From Mauremys mutica (Eukaryota; Chordata; Testudines; Geoemydidae), in assembly GCF_020497125.1 (NCBI RefSeq), contig NC_059072.1:70377697-70441696 (forward strand): a DNA stretch of 64,000 nucleotides, given 5' to 3'. The notes beneath the pieces were generated by a model. The model searched no databases and was not told where the DNA came from. It saw only the letters and a list, made by a program, of their open reading frames with translations. Shown in pieces: positions 36,137 through 44,356 of this stretch (positions are counted from its first letter, which is position 1; every line of letters starts with the position of its first letter). Made by a program: the position numbers and the translations under genes.

Positions 36137-36451
36137 TGTTGGCAATGGAGTGTGAAATGCTGAGATTGTTTAGGCTTCTGGGACGAGCCGATTACGCTGG
36201 GAATTGTGTGTAAAGGGCTGGCCTTGAGCGGCCAGCTAATTGTAAATAGGATGATAAGTCAAACAGGTGTTAGGATGATAATTACCCTATGGGGTTACAG
36301 CTGTGGCTGTGTTAATTTTGTTAACCAATTAGCAACTGTCTGATTGCTTGCCATAATGGGATATAAGAGCATGCTGGAAATGAATAAAGAACTCTCTGCT
36401 TATGATCACATGGGTTGTCAGACTCTGTCCATGCTCCTCTGCGATGCAACA
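36137..36451 (+). repeat. 5' LTR
   Basis: A 315-bp LTR with TG...CA ends (tgttggcaatgg ... gcgatgcaaca). By eye it is identical over its whole length to 41,316-41,630. The U3 promoter and poly(A) signal are annotated separately. Confidence 0.95.
36362..36388 (+). promoter_or_regulatory. LTR TATA box and poly(A) signal
   Basis: TATAAG lies at 36,362-36,367 and AATAAA at 36,383-36,388, only 21 bases downstream (same layout at 41,541-41,567). With initiation expected about 25-30 bases after TATA, the AATAAA falls upstream of or at the start site. It would therefore be absent from the 5' end of the transcript but present at its 3' end. R would be very short. Start site is inferred, not seen. Confidence 0.65.
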
Positions 36452-36453
36452 AA

Positions 36454-36471
36454 TGGTGACCCCGACGTGAT
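36454..36471 (+). other. Primer binding site, tRNA-Trp
   Basis: Two bases after the 5' LTR, tggtgaccccgacgtgat is an 18-base match to the complement of the vertebrate tRNA-Trp 3' end, the primer used by avian alpharetroviruses. It would prime minus-strand DNA synthesis. Confidence 0.9.
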
Positions 36472-36526
36472 TCGTATCGAATGAGGATAGTGTTGGTGGC
36501 CTGAACTGAAAAGAAGAAAAGGAGGT

Positions 36527-36742
36527 GCACCTGAGCTCAGTGTCGAGCGGCTAGGAGCCGCAGGGCGTCCGAAAAGAGGGACGCACCTGAGCTCAGTGTC
36601 GAGCGGCGGCCGCAGGGCGTCCGAAGAGAAGGGCGCACCTGAGTTCAGTGTCGAGCGGCTAGGAGCCGCAGGGCGTCCGAAAAGAGGGGCGCACCTGAGC
36701 TCAGTGTCGAGTGGCAAGCCGCAGGGCGTCTGAAAAGGGAGG
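36527..36742 (+). repeat. Four tandem leader repeats with hairpins
   Basis: Units start at 36,527 (56 bp), 36,583 (52 bp), 36,635 (56 bp) and 36,691 (about 52 bp), each beginning gcacctgag. Units 1, 2 and 4 hold the self-complementary ctgagctcag; unit 3 has one change. Each then holds a GC hairpin: gcggct-agg-agccgc in units 1 and 3, a shorter one in unit 2, and gtggc-aa-gccgc in unit 4, where pairing is kept by a G-U pair. They sit between primer site and gag start, where retroviruses place dimerisation and packaging signals; that role is inferred. Confidence 0.85.
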
Positions 36743-36772
36743 CACACCCCAGCCCAGAGGTGAGCAGCTAGC

Positions 36773-38815
36773 ATGGGAACCGCTGCATCAGCGGAAGAAA
36801 GGACGGTGCATGAATATTTGATGCGCATCGCGGAGCGGCAGGGAGAGAAGCTCCCCTCTGATACGTTATCCTGTCTGCTGCGGTGGGGACGGAGAAGGGG
36901 ACTTTCTGTTCAACCAAGTAAAATTTTTGATAAAACTGTTTGGGAGCGGCTAGGCTCCGAGCTTTGGAAGTCGGTGGCTCGGGGTGATAAGGAGGCCTTC
37001 TCCCTGAGTCCAGTATGGAATAAGGCGAAGGAGATAGTGGAAACTCTCGCGGCCGAGGCAGGAGTGCAGGCGGCCCTTTCTGAGCTTTGCCGCCCAACGC
37101 CCGGAATGCCTTCTGTGTTGCCGGTTGGAGCCAGAGAGTTTTTCGGTGGTGAGGACACGGTGATACCTTTGGCTTCCGACCCCTTCCCCATGGATGATGT
37201 TGCCCCTGCTACGGCCCCACTACCCTCCAATGTGGCTATCGGCCCCGACATGATTGATCCTGCTACGGTCCCGTTACCCCCCGATACGCCCGAGCCTATG
37301 GAGACAGCCTTGCCGTATGCACCCCCTCCAAAGCCATGCCGTGTCCACGGGGCCTGGGGGTGCCACGATTGCGGGGGGACAGAGGAGGCTCGGGTGGAAC
37401 ATGTGCCATCGAACCCATATCCCGATTTGACTAAGTTTACTCAGTTTACTCAGTCTGATGCCTTCTATAAGGAGATGGAGCGCCAGGGTCGACAGCTGCA
37501 GCATATATGTGACAAGTTGGACCAATTGGAAGGTTTTCCACCTGGATCATCGTGGTCGCATCTTCACAAGTGCTTTCATTCAACTCGCCCCCCCGCCCCG
37601 CCTGGCCCCGGGGACCCTCCAACTGGAGACCCTCCGGATCCGGTACAGCGCTGGCATGGGGTTTTAAGAGAAGCCATCCTTGAAGGTCTAACACCCGAGG
37701 CCTTTCCGGTGATTACGCCAGACCCTCAACACCCTAATCATAGACGGTGGGCCCCTTTGGACTGGAAGTTGATCCGTGAGGCACAGAAATCGATCATGGC
37801 TTATGGACTAGATAATCCGTATGTACAGTCTATCATTGAACAGGTATTTGTTGGCCAAGCAATGTGTCCGTACGATGCGATTAAGCTAGCTGATATGCTT
37901 CTTACACCTACACAGAAACTGTTGTGGAAAGATGATTGGGCTAAGAGAGTTGACTTGGCTCTTGTCCGCAATTTGGATTTACCGGATGATGATCCTCGGC
38001 GCCTGGCCACTGCTGATATGTTTTTGGGAGCCGGTCGCTTTGTTGACCCGCACTTGCAAGCTCGCCTTGAGCCCCGGATCCTGCAGCAATCACAGGAACT
38101 AGCTTTGGCTGCCTTTAAAGCGGTGCCCCAGATGGGAAAGCCGGTCCCTCCCTATGCTAAAATTACACAAGGCCCATCGGAACCGTATTCCACCTTTTTG
38201 GATCGCCTTCGAGAGGCTATTGATAGATCTCCTAATCTGACGCCAGAGGCCAGAACTGCAGTTGGACTTGATCTTGCAACCCAGAATGCAAATCCCACTT
38301 GCCGCCGTATATTAGCCACCTTGCCCAAGACTGCGACCCTGATGGAAATGATTGAGGCATGTGGTAGGGCCGCTATGCTTGAGGAGACGGATAAGGCAGC
38401 GATTCATGCTAAGGCGCAGGCCTCTGCACTGGCCGTGGCGTTACAACCCCTGCTCGGGCGACAGCGGGGGGCTAGAAGACCGACCCGGCCAGCCGGCCCC
38501 TGTTTTGGTTGCGGAAAACCCGGGCATTTCCGGCGGGACTGCCCTATGCAAAATGGGCAGCGGGCCTCTGATGTGTTACCTGAAGCTGCAACTGGCGCTT
38601 GCACACGATGTGATAAGTTTGGACATCGCGCCGCCGACTGTTGGGCGCGTTACACGAAGGATGGAACACCGCTGCCGGGAAACGGATCACGGAGCGCCCC
38701 TCGGAGGAGCGCGACGACACAAGTGCCTCCACCCGCCAACCCGGCTGCCTGGAACACCTCACCGGAGCAACCCGTGGCAGTGCCGGAGTGGACTTGGCCA
38801 CAGCGACAGATGTAG
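36773..38815 (+). CDS. gag: Endogenous retroviral Gag polyprotein
   Basis: An uninterrupted 680-residue Gag, the structural precursor that assembles particles and binds genomic RNA. The start MGTAAS fits N-myristoylation at Gly2 for membrane targeting. A YPDL late-domain motif (residues 216-219) could recruit ALIX. A Pro-rich spacer (about 272-292) precedes the capsid, which probably begins near FPVITPD (about 311). The major homology region is at about 466-480 (QGPSE....FLDRL). Two nucleocapsid zinc knuckles are complete: C577-C580-H585-C590 and C610-C613-H618-C623. The ATG follows the leader repeats and is the first in good position. The end overlaps the dUTPase frame. Length and layout fit class II retroviruses. 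No disabling change is seen, so it may still be translated. Confidence 0.93.
   Translation: MGTAASAEERTVHEYLMRIAERQGEKLPSDTLSCLLRWGRRRGLSVQPSKIFDKTVWERLGSELWKSVARGDKEAFSLSPVWNKAKEIVETLAAEAGVQAALSELCRPTPGMPSVLPVGAREFFGGEDTVIPLASDPFPMDDVAPATAPLPSNVAIGPDMIDPATVPLPPDTPEPMETALPYAPPPKPCRVHGAWGCHDCGGTEEARVEHVPSNPYPDLTKFTQFTQSDAFYKEMERQGRQLQHICDKLDQLEGFPPGSSWSHLHKCFHSTRPPAPPGPGDPPTGDPPDPVQRWHGVLREAILEGLTPEAFPVITPDPQHPNHRRWAPLDWKLIREAQKSIMAYGLDNPYVQSIIEQVFVGQAMCPYDAIKLADMLLTPTQKLLWKDDWAKRVDLALVRNLDLPDDDPRRLATADMFLGAGRFVDPHLQARLEPRILQQSQELALAAFKAVPQMGKPVPPYAKITQGPSEPYSTFLDRLREAIDRSPNLTPEARTAVGLDLATQNANPTCRRILATLPKTATLMEMIEACGRAAMLEETDKAAIHAKAQASALAVALQPLLGRQRGARRPTRPAGPCFGCGKPGHFRRDCPMQNGQRASDVLPEAATGACTRCDKFGHRAADCWARYTKDGTPLPGNGSRSAPRRSATTQVPPPANPAAWNTSPEQPVAVPEWTWPQRQM
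38677..38711 (+). promoter_or_regulatory. Gag-pro -1 ribosomal frameshift site
   Basis: The heptamer GGGAAAC (38,677-38,683) is phased in the gag frame as G GGA AAC, the X XXY YYZ form used at betaretroviral gag-pro junctions. A GC-rich potential stem (cgcccc / ggagcg, about 38,695-38,711) follows after a spacer of roughly ten bases. A slip here enters the dUTPase frame, which is open through to 40,032. Confidence 0.85.
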
Positions 38816-40032
38816 TTTTAGAGACTGACGAGGTTCAAGTTCTTCCTTCCAACACCGATGGTCCATTAGGATTTGGACTGAGTGCCCTTTTGATTGGCCG
38901 TTCGTCAACATCGAAACAAGGTATTTTTGTTTTGCCTGGCCTTATTGATGCCGACTATACGGGGAATATTGGGATAATGGTACGTGCCCTCTGTCCCCCT
39001 GTGACTATAACTGCTGGTACACGTCTTGCTCAGTTAATACCTTTCAAGGGATGTGTGCCCCGATCGACCCCGATTGACCGCGGGTCTCGAGGGTTTGGAT
39101 CCACTGGCCCTCCCCAAACTGCCTTTGCTATGGACATCACTTTGCGCAAGCCCACCCGAACTGCTCGGCTTCAGGGATCTGATGGGCGGCAAATCACTCA
39201 GGAAGCTTTTATTGGGGATGCAATGCAGAGTGGGGTAACTGAGGCACCTGGGACGACAGAGGTAGAAGATACTGTGTTTACCTTGGAATCAGAGCACACT
39301 GAAGCGGTTGCAGCTGAGGCCCCCATGCAGAATGATGTAGGAGATGCGCCATCTAACCTAGTATCAGAATGCCCAGGGGCAGTTGTAAATGGGGCCCCTC
39401 TACAGAGCGACATGTGTCCTCAAGAACTGCCTGTGTGTGGAAAGGGAGACGAAGAGGAGCCTATGGAAGCAAAACAAACATTTCTACTGACTGCGACAAG
39501 CTCAAATGACAATCAGCGAAAGGAAACCAAGTTTGAGCTAAGGACGGAAGTGGAAAAGGATTTGTTTGAATCTGGAAAATTGGAACTTGCAAACGGTGAT
39601 AAATTTTATTCAGCTCCAGTGCAGCAAGAGAGTTTAGCTGTGCAGCTGGCAGATACTGGCTCACCCATTTTTAGTATTGGAAGCTCTGGGGCTCAAAAAA
39701 CATTTGTGCCTGTTACAGCTGCAGCAATTGAAGAACAAATCATTGCAGAAACTGTAACATCTATGGAAACCTCAGCTGAAATTTTAAAGCCTTTAGAAGC
39801 AGTGCCTGCAGTATTATTTCCTGAACTAGTCCACGATGTTACCACTGCTCATTTGGGATTTGAGGCTGCAAGCAGTAGCAGTGAAGCAATTGCAACTGTG
39901 TTAGTATCAGAGATGTCTGCTGCAGTGGTGGATGGAATGTCTGAAAGAGCCACAAGATGTACACAACCTGGGCCCCTGGAGGATAGTTGCTTGTTTGCTA
40001 TGCCAGGATTCTTTCTGTTTGATCCTCCCTGA
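38683..40032 (+). CDS. dUTPase with non-retroviral C-terminal extension
   Basis: This is the -1 frame product (449 codons after the slip); an internal ATG at 38,641 is upstream of the slip and probably unused. All five dUTPase motifs are present: SAGVDL (about 38,779), GRSS (38,896), GLIDADYTGNI (38,938, with the conserved Asp and Tyr), GTRLAQLIPF (39,016) and GSRGFGSTG (39,082). dUTPase converts dUTP to dUMP and limits uracil in viral DNA. A short protease-like start (MDITLRKP...) follows, but no D-T/S-G-A catalytic motif. From about 39,199 to 40,029 some 277 codons are acidic, Ala/Glu/Ser/Thr/Val-rich and AT-rich in codon use, without retroviral resemblance. An ADTGSP string at about 39,652 lacks protease context. 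Confidence 0.85.
   Translation, partial: RITERPSEERDDTSASTRQPGCLEHLTGATRGSAGVDLATATDVVLETDEVQVLPSNTDGPLGFGLSALLIGRSSTSKQGIFVLPGLIDADYTGNIGIMVRALCPPVTITAGTRLAQLIPFKGCVPRSTPIDRGSRGFGSTGPPQTAFAMDITLRKPTRTARLQGSDGRQITQEAFIGDAMQSGVTEAPGTTEVEDTVFTLESEHTEAVAAEAPMQNDVGDAPSNLVSECPGAVVNGAPLQSDMCPQELPVCGKGDEEEPMEAKQTFLLTATSSNDNQRKETKFELRTEVEKDLFESGKLELANGDKFYSAPVQQESLAVQLADTGSPIFSIGSSGAQKTFVPVTAAAIEEQIIAETVTSMETSAEILKPLEAVPAVLFPELVHDVTTAHLGFEAASSSSEAIATVLVSEMSAAVVDGMSERATRCTQPGPLEDSCLFAMPGFFLFDPP
39199..40029 (+). other. Possible captured host coding segment
   Basis: This part of the frame differs sharply from the gag and dUTPase parts in codon use and in predicted disorder. It holds a diverged ~24-residue internal repeat (LESEHTEAVAAEAPMQND, LVSECPGAVVNGAPLQSD, then LVSEMSAAVVDG). 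Short stretches (TAAAIEEQIIAET...MET, and MSAAVVDG) recall the disordered exon of vertebrate AKAP12 (gravin), but not in collinear order, so this is only a lead. The frame stays open for 277 codons in a young insertion, which suggests it was coding before capture or is under constraint. Confidence 0.45.
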
Positions 40033-41300
40033 ATGATTTATTAATTGGGATAAATTTTTGCTTTGCCTGAATGTATAGGGTATTTGTGTGTTCTAAGTAA
40101 TGATTGATTGCCCCCCCATTACTTGCCCCGGCTCTCTGGAGCTTGGTTACCTTTGTTTTTGAAGTTTGAGAACACTCAGCCGAAAGGTTTGTTGAGTATT
40201 CTCAAAGGGGGGAGTTGTAGGCATAAATTTAGGTAATTTGGGAGAATGGCTTTGAATTTATGTGACCCAAAATACCTTTATGTAAAGTGCTTTTGTTAGC
40301 CTTTTTAGATTTTTGTAAATTTTGTATTATGTACTGATTATTGGCAGTTGTATGATTGTTTGATATTTGATGTAGCCCCCACGGTGGGAAAGTACAGATA
40401 GTTGTTCACAGAAGATATTAGAAAGGTAGGGGCTAGTACGGTTTAGCAAGAGGAAATATGGATCGGGCCCAGGCAGGCACGCAATAGATAGAGAACTTGA
40501 AGAGGAAAAAAGGATCGGGCCCAGGCGGCGGGCAACAGACAACAAGCTTGGAATACTGGTTGATAACCTTGAGGGTGTAGTTGATAGAAAAGGTAATTAA
40601 CTACTAGCGAGTAATGTTAGGCAGAGTACAAAGTTAACTCTGTGGTTGCTGGAGGGAATAGCAGTTGAATTTAGAAGTAAGTCAGGATGCAATTGTATTA
40701 CTGTAAATGATTTTATTGATGATGTAATTTTCCTTTTTTTTTGCCTGATGGTACTAAGGGTATTTGTATATTGTATGTAATGATTGCTTGCCCAATAGGG
40801 GTAGTTTTGTTTTGTTTTTTAGATATTAAGAAAATTGGTGTTAGCTGCATAGCATTTTATGTACCATGCATTTATTTACAGAGTTAAATTTATGTTATGT
40901 GTTTTATGTTTTGTTTTGTGGTGTTTGTTTGTTTTTTTTTCTGGCCAGAATTGTCTTTTGCGTTTTATGTGGTTTATGTTGTGTTTTTTCTAGGACCCCC
41001 CCTCCCTCAGTGTCAGTTTGATCGCCTGACATCTGAGGGATGATTTGGTAATAGAAGTTTGCCACAAGTTGGTGTGCTATTGAGTAGGGGGGAATCCTGT
41101 AGAATTTACACCATTTATTTGTTGTGCTTTGTTTTTGTTTGGTGTTGTTGGGGTTATGTTAAGAATTGCATGGTTATATAGGTTGGCTTTATAAAGTTTT
41201 AATTTTGACTTGTGATAGATTGTGGTGTTATGTTGTTATAAGTTGGAAATGTTTTGCTAATGTTTTTATCCCTTTTTTCTTTCCCTCCTTTTTGATTTTG
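40033..41300 (+). other. Long T-rich non-coding 3' region of the retrovirus
   Basis: No open frame of note on the plus strand; no RT, integrase or env motif. It holds a hairpin (gagaacactca / tgagtattctc, 40,168-40,203), a 15-bp direct repeat ggatcgggcccaggc (40,460-40,474 and 40,512-40,526), and two internal purine tracts each followed shortly by tgtag (about 40,204 and 41,094). Possible roles in RNA export or as relics of recombined 3' ends are inferred. Confidence 0.6.
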
Positions 41301-41315
41301 GGTAGAGGGGGGAGG
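41301..41315 (+). other. Polypurine tract
   Basis: The run ggtagaggggggagg abuts the 3' LTR and is the expected plus-strand primer for reverse transcription. One T interrupts it. Confidence 0.85.
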
Positions 41316-41630
41316 TGTTGGCAATGGAGTGTGAAATGCTGAGATTGTTTAGGCTTCTGGGACGAGCCGATTACGCTGGGAATTGTGTGTAAAGGGCTGG
41401 CCTTGAGCGGCCAGCTAATTGTAAATAGGATGATAAGTCAAACAGGTGTTAGGATGATAATTACCCTATGGGGTTACAGCTGTGGCTGTGTTAATTTTGT
41501 TAACCAATTAGCAACTGTCTGATTGCTTGCCATAATGGGATATAAGAGCATGCTGGAAATGAATAAAGAACTCTCTGCTTATGATCACATGGGTTGTCAG
41601 ACTCTGTCCATGCTCCTCTGCGATGCAACA
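41316..41630 (+). repeat. 3' LTR
   Basis: A 315-bp LTR that reads identical to the 5' LTR, with TATAAG at 41,541 and AATAAA at 41,562. It is followed by the target duplication ctttcc. Confidence 0.95.
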
Positions 41631-41636
41631 CTTTCC

Positions 41637-42584
41637 CCCTTAGGGTCTTAAGTCCAGTCACCCCAAAGTCCAACAACCCAAAAGTCTCTGTCTCTGGTCA
41701 GTGCCACCCCAGAGTTCAAAAGTTTATCTGCAGAGTTTTACCCCCCCCCCCCAGCCTGGGTGGAAATGGGGGGGGCGCACACAGGGTGTTAAGGGACACC
41801 TTACGTGGCCAGGGCCGACTGCCCCGCTTCTCCGTGGAGTTCTGCTGCAGCCTTCACCGCGACTGGCTCCACTCCACCAGCTGTGCTGTTCCTCCAGCAG
41901 ACCCGTGAACCACGTCAGCCGTCCCCGCAAACCGCTCCACACTGCTCACTGTTCTATGGGCTGCTCCTACATGCTGCAGACTGCTCCGCTCTGCCAGCCG
42001 CTTAGTGATCGATCTTCAGGCTCCCCCACTCAGTGATCTCAGCTCAGTAAGCTTAGCTCTTTCAGTGATTTCAGCTTGTAGTAGGGGAGCCCCAGTGCCA
42101 CATTGGCCCAACGTGAATTCAGGTCAGCAGCCTCTAGATGGACTCCTAAAGGATTCAAAATTAGCTCTGCTCTTTAACAGTGGAGAGAGGAGGATGTGCA
42201 ATTGGTGTTCCAGGCCCTCAAAAGGGGCCCATACCATCAGGTACACACACCAGTCCCCAACCTCTCTCCCTTCACTGGGTTTTGGAACCTATGTCCCTTG
42301 TCTAGCAAGTACTATTTAATGTAGGTTGAGTCATTTCTGTCATAAAGCAGTCTTATAGTTCCTCATTCACATAATTAAGGTGACAGCACTTTTTTTCCTT
42401 CCTGCCCCAATAACAAAGAAATTGGGGATCCCACAGCTATGAAAATAACCATCCCAGGCTGCTGTGTGTTATGCTAAGTGGAGTCAGTTTATCAATGCAA
42501 ATGCACATTCTTGAAATTCCTTTGCCCACTCCTCATAATTTACCACTGGATGTCAGGGTAGAGCTCATCCTGACTCTGCTTACA
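41637..42584 (-). mobile_element. Old LTR, right part
   Basis: It continues the LTR broken at 36,136 and ends ...ctctgcttaca, followed by TACA (42,585-42,588), the partner of the left duplication. It includes a C14 run near 41,739. No internal retroviral coding sequence lies with it, so it is a solo LTR formed before the younger insertion. Overlapping open frames of about 60-110 codons are not credible. Confidence 0.65.
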
Positions 42585-43563
42585 TACAAAACCACTCAAG
42601 TTAAGTCCCAGGCAGACTGGGAAGAGCTACAAAAGTATCTCTCCAAACTAGGTGAATGGGCAACAAAATGGCAGATGAAATTCAATGTTGATGAATGCAA
42701 AGTAATGCACATTGGAAAACATAATACCATATAAATATAAAATGATGGGGTCTAAATTAGCTGTTACCACTCGAGAAAGATCTTGGAGTCATTGTGAATA
42801 GTTCGCGGAAAACATCCACTCATTGTGCAGCGGCAGTCAAAGAAAAGCGAACAGAATGTTGGGAATCATTAAGAAAGGGATAGATAATAAGATAGAAAAT
42901 ATCGTGTTGCCTCTATATAAATCCATGGTACGCCCACATCTTGAGTACTGCATGCAGATGTGGTCGCCCCATCTCAAAAAAGATATATTGGAATTGGAAA
43001 AGCTTCAGAAAAGGGCAACAAAAATAAATTAGGGGTATGGAATGGCTGCCGTATGAAGAGAGATTAATAAGACTGAGACTTTTCAGCTTGGAAAAGAGAT
43101 GACTAAGAGATCTATAAAATCATGACTGGTATGGAGAAGTAAATAAGGAAGTGTTATTTACTCCTTCTCATAACACAAGAACTAGGGGCCACCAAATGAA
43201 ATTAATAGGCAACAGGTTTAAAACAAACAAAAGGAAGTATTTTTTCACACAATACACAGTCAACCTGTGGAACTCCTTGCAAGAGGATGTTGTGAGGGTC
43301 AAGACTATAACAGGGTTCAAAAAAGAACTAGATAAATTCATGGAGGATAGGTCCATCAATGGCTATTAGTCAGGATGGGCAGGGATGATGTCCTAGCCTC
43401 TGTTTGTCAGAAGCTGGGAATAAGCAACAGGGAATGGATCACTTTATGATTACCTGTGCTGTTCATTCCCTCTGGTGCACCTGGCATTGGCCACTGTCAG
43501 AAGACAGGATACTGGGCTAGATGGACCTTTGGTCTGACCCATTATGGCCGTGCTTATGTTCTT
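42585..43563 (+). mobile_element. CR1 LINE, right part of a split copy
   Basis: It resumes the CR1 of 35,590-35,821: 'tacaaaaccactcaagttaa', then KWQMKFNVDECKVMHIGKHN, later IENIVLPLYKSMVRPHLEYC, and the ORF end [16 protein letters not shown] near 43,367. The 3' UTR ends 'tctgacccattatggccgtg'. Frameshifts at several points show it is dead. Confidence 0.88.
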
Positions 43564-43569
43564 AAACTC

Positions 43570-44205
43570 TGGTCCTCTGAGGGGGGAATAGCAGGGAGCA
43601 GATTTTTGCCTAAGTCTCCTGACTAAGGCAGCCAGCCACAGACAGTCTGGGGCCCAGAGAGTTTTCTGGCTGGGGCAAGCCACAAACAGTGCACAGGCCT
43701 TCTGGTTTAGGGGTGAATAGGCCACCACCCCAAGGGTGGGATTGGCAGCAGGGACCGGGGGACCCAGGTCCACCCCACTCCACCAAGTCTTAGTGCAGGG
43801 CCCTAACAGAGGCAAATGGTTCCCGTGCTGGGTCAGCTGGGATCATACTGAACACTCTGACCCGTGCTCTGGCAACAAAACCAGACTAAAGTTTGATTTC
43901 CCTGGGCTACTTCCTACCACAGTATGGGTAGGGGTTTTCATAGTCTAAGGGTCCTGTGTCTCCTTGGGGTACACTGCGGACAGCAATCCTGCAAACTCAT
44001 CTCCAGGGTTGGTCTCCTCTGGGGATAGTGCTCTGCACAGTGCAGGTTCAGTTCCAAAGTTCTGCAGCAGGCTGGAGCCATCTGCCACCTTCCCTGGCCC
44101 CCACACAACTGAGCTGCAGGGCTTCCCTCCCTTTATACTTCCAGCCCCACCCCATCACTTCAGCAAGGGAGGTGGGGTGAGTTTGGCTCCACCTACTGTG
44201 ATAGT
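43570..44205 (-). mobile_element. Probable solo LTR
   Basis: A GC-rich block whose minus strand contains a TATA-like agtataaaggga (complement near 44,130-44,141), as in the other minus-strand LTR-like blocks here. The ends are not fixed and no coding sequence is seen. Confidence 0.35.
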
Positions 44206-44261
44206 GTAGTGGTGCCTAGCTCTCAAGTCCATAGGGAGGTCATTCCATCTCAATACAATTT

Positions 44262-44356
44262 CCCCTGAAGCATCTGGTACTGGCCACTGTTGGAAGACAG
44301 GATATTGGGCTAGGTGGACCATTGATCTGACCCAGTATGACCATTCTCATGTTATG
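44262..44356 (+). mobile_element. CR1 LINE, short 3' tail
   Basis: Only the CR1 3' UTR end is present ('ggccactgttggaagacagg', 'tctgacccagtatgaccatt'). Confidence 0.7.

Larger units (their letters stand above)
36137..41630 (+). mobile_element. Young non-autonomous endogenous retrovirus
   Basis: A complete provirus-like insertion of 5,494 bp: LTR, tRNA-Trp primer site, repeat-bearing leader, intact gag, a -1 frameshift site, a dUTPase frame with an unusual C-terminal extension, a long T-rich non-coding tail, polypurine tract, LTR. The perfect 6-bp duplication ctttcc flanks it (36,131-36,136 and 41,631-41,636). Six-base duplications and gag-pro features fit a class II (beta/alpha-related) retrovirus. 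It lacks a protease active site, reverse transcriptase, RNase H, integrase and env, so copying must have been in trans. The LTRs read as identical, so the insertion is evolutionarily recent. Confidence 0.93.

Noticed and set aside
36454..36471. A tRNA gene
   Set aside because: Only the 18-base complement of a tRNA 3' end is present, next to an LTR; no cloverleaf or internal promoter boxes.
36418..36828. Minus-strand open frame across the leader repeats
   Set aside because: Its internal repetition just mirrors the tandem leader repeats; no domain.
38641..38643. ATG at 38,641 as start of an independent dUTPase protein
   Set aside because: It lies within gag upstream of a correctly phased slippery heptamer; frameshifting explains expression better and fits the class II layout.
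39652..39669. ADTGSP as a retroviral protease active site
   Set aside because: The flanks lack the hydrophobic strand before it, the A-D after it, and the later GRD/GRN-like motif; it sits deep in the low-complexity segment, far from the dUTPase end.
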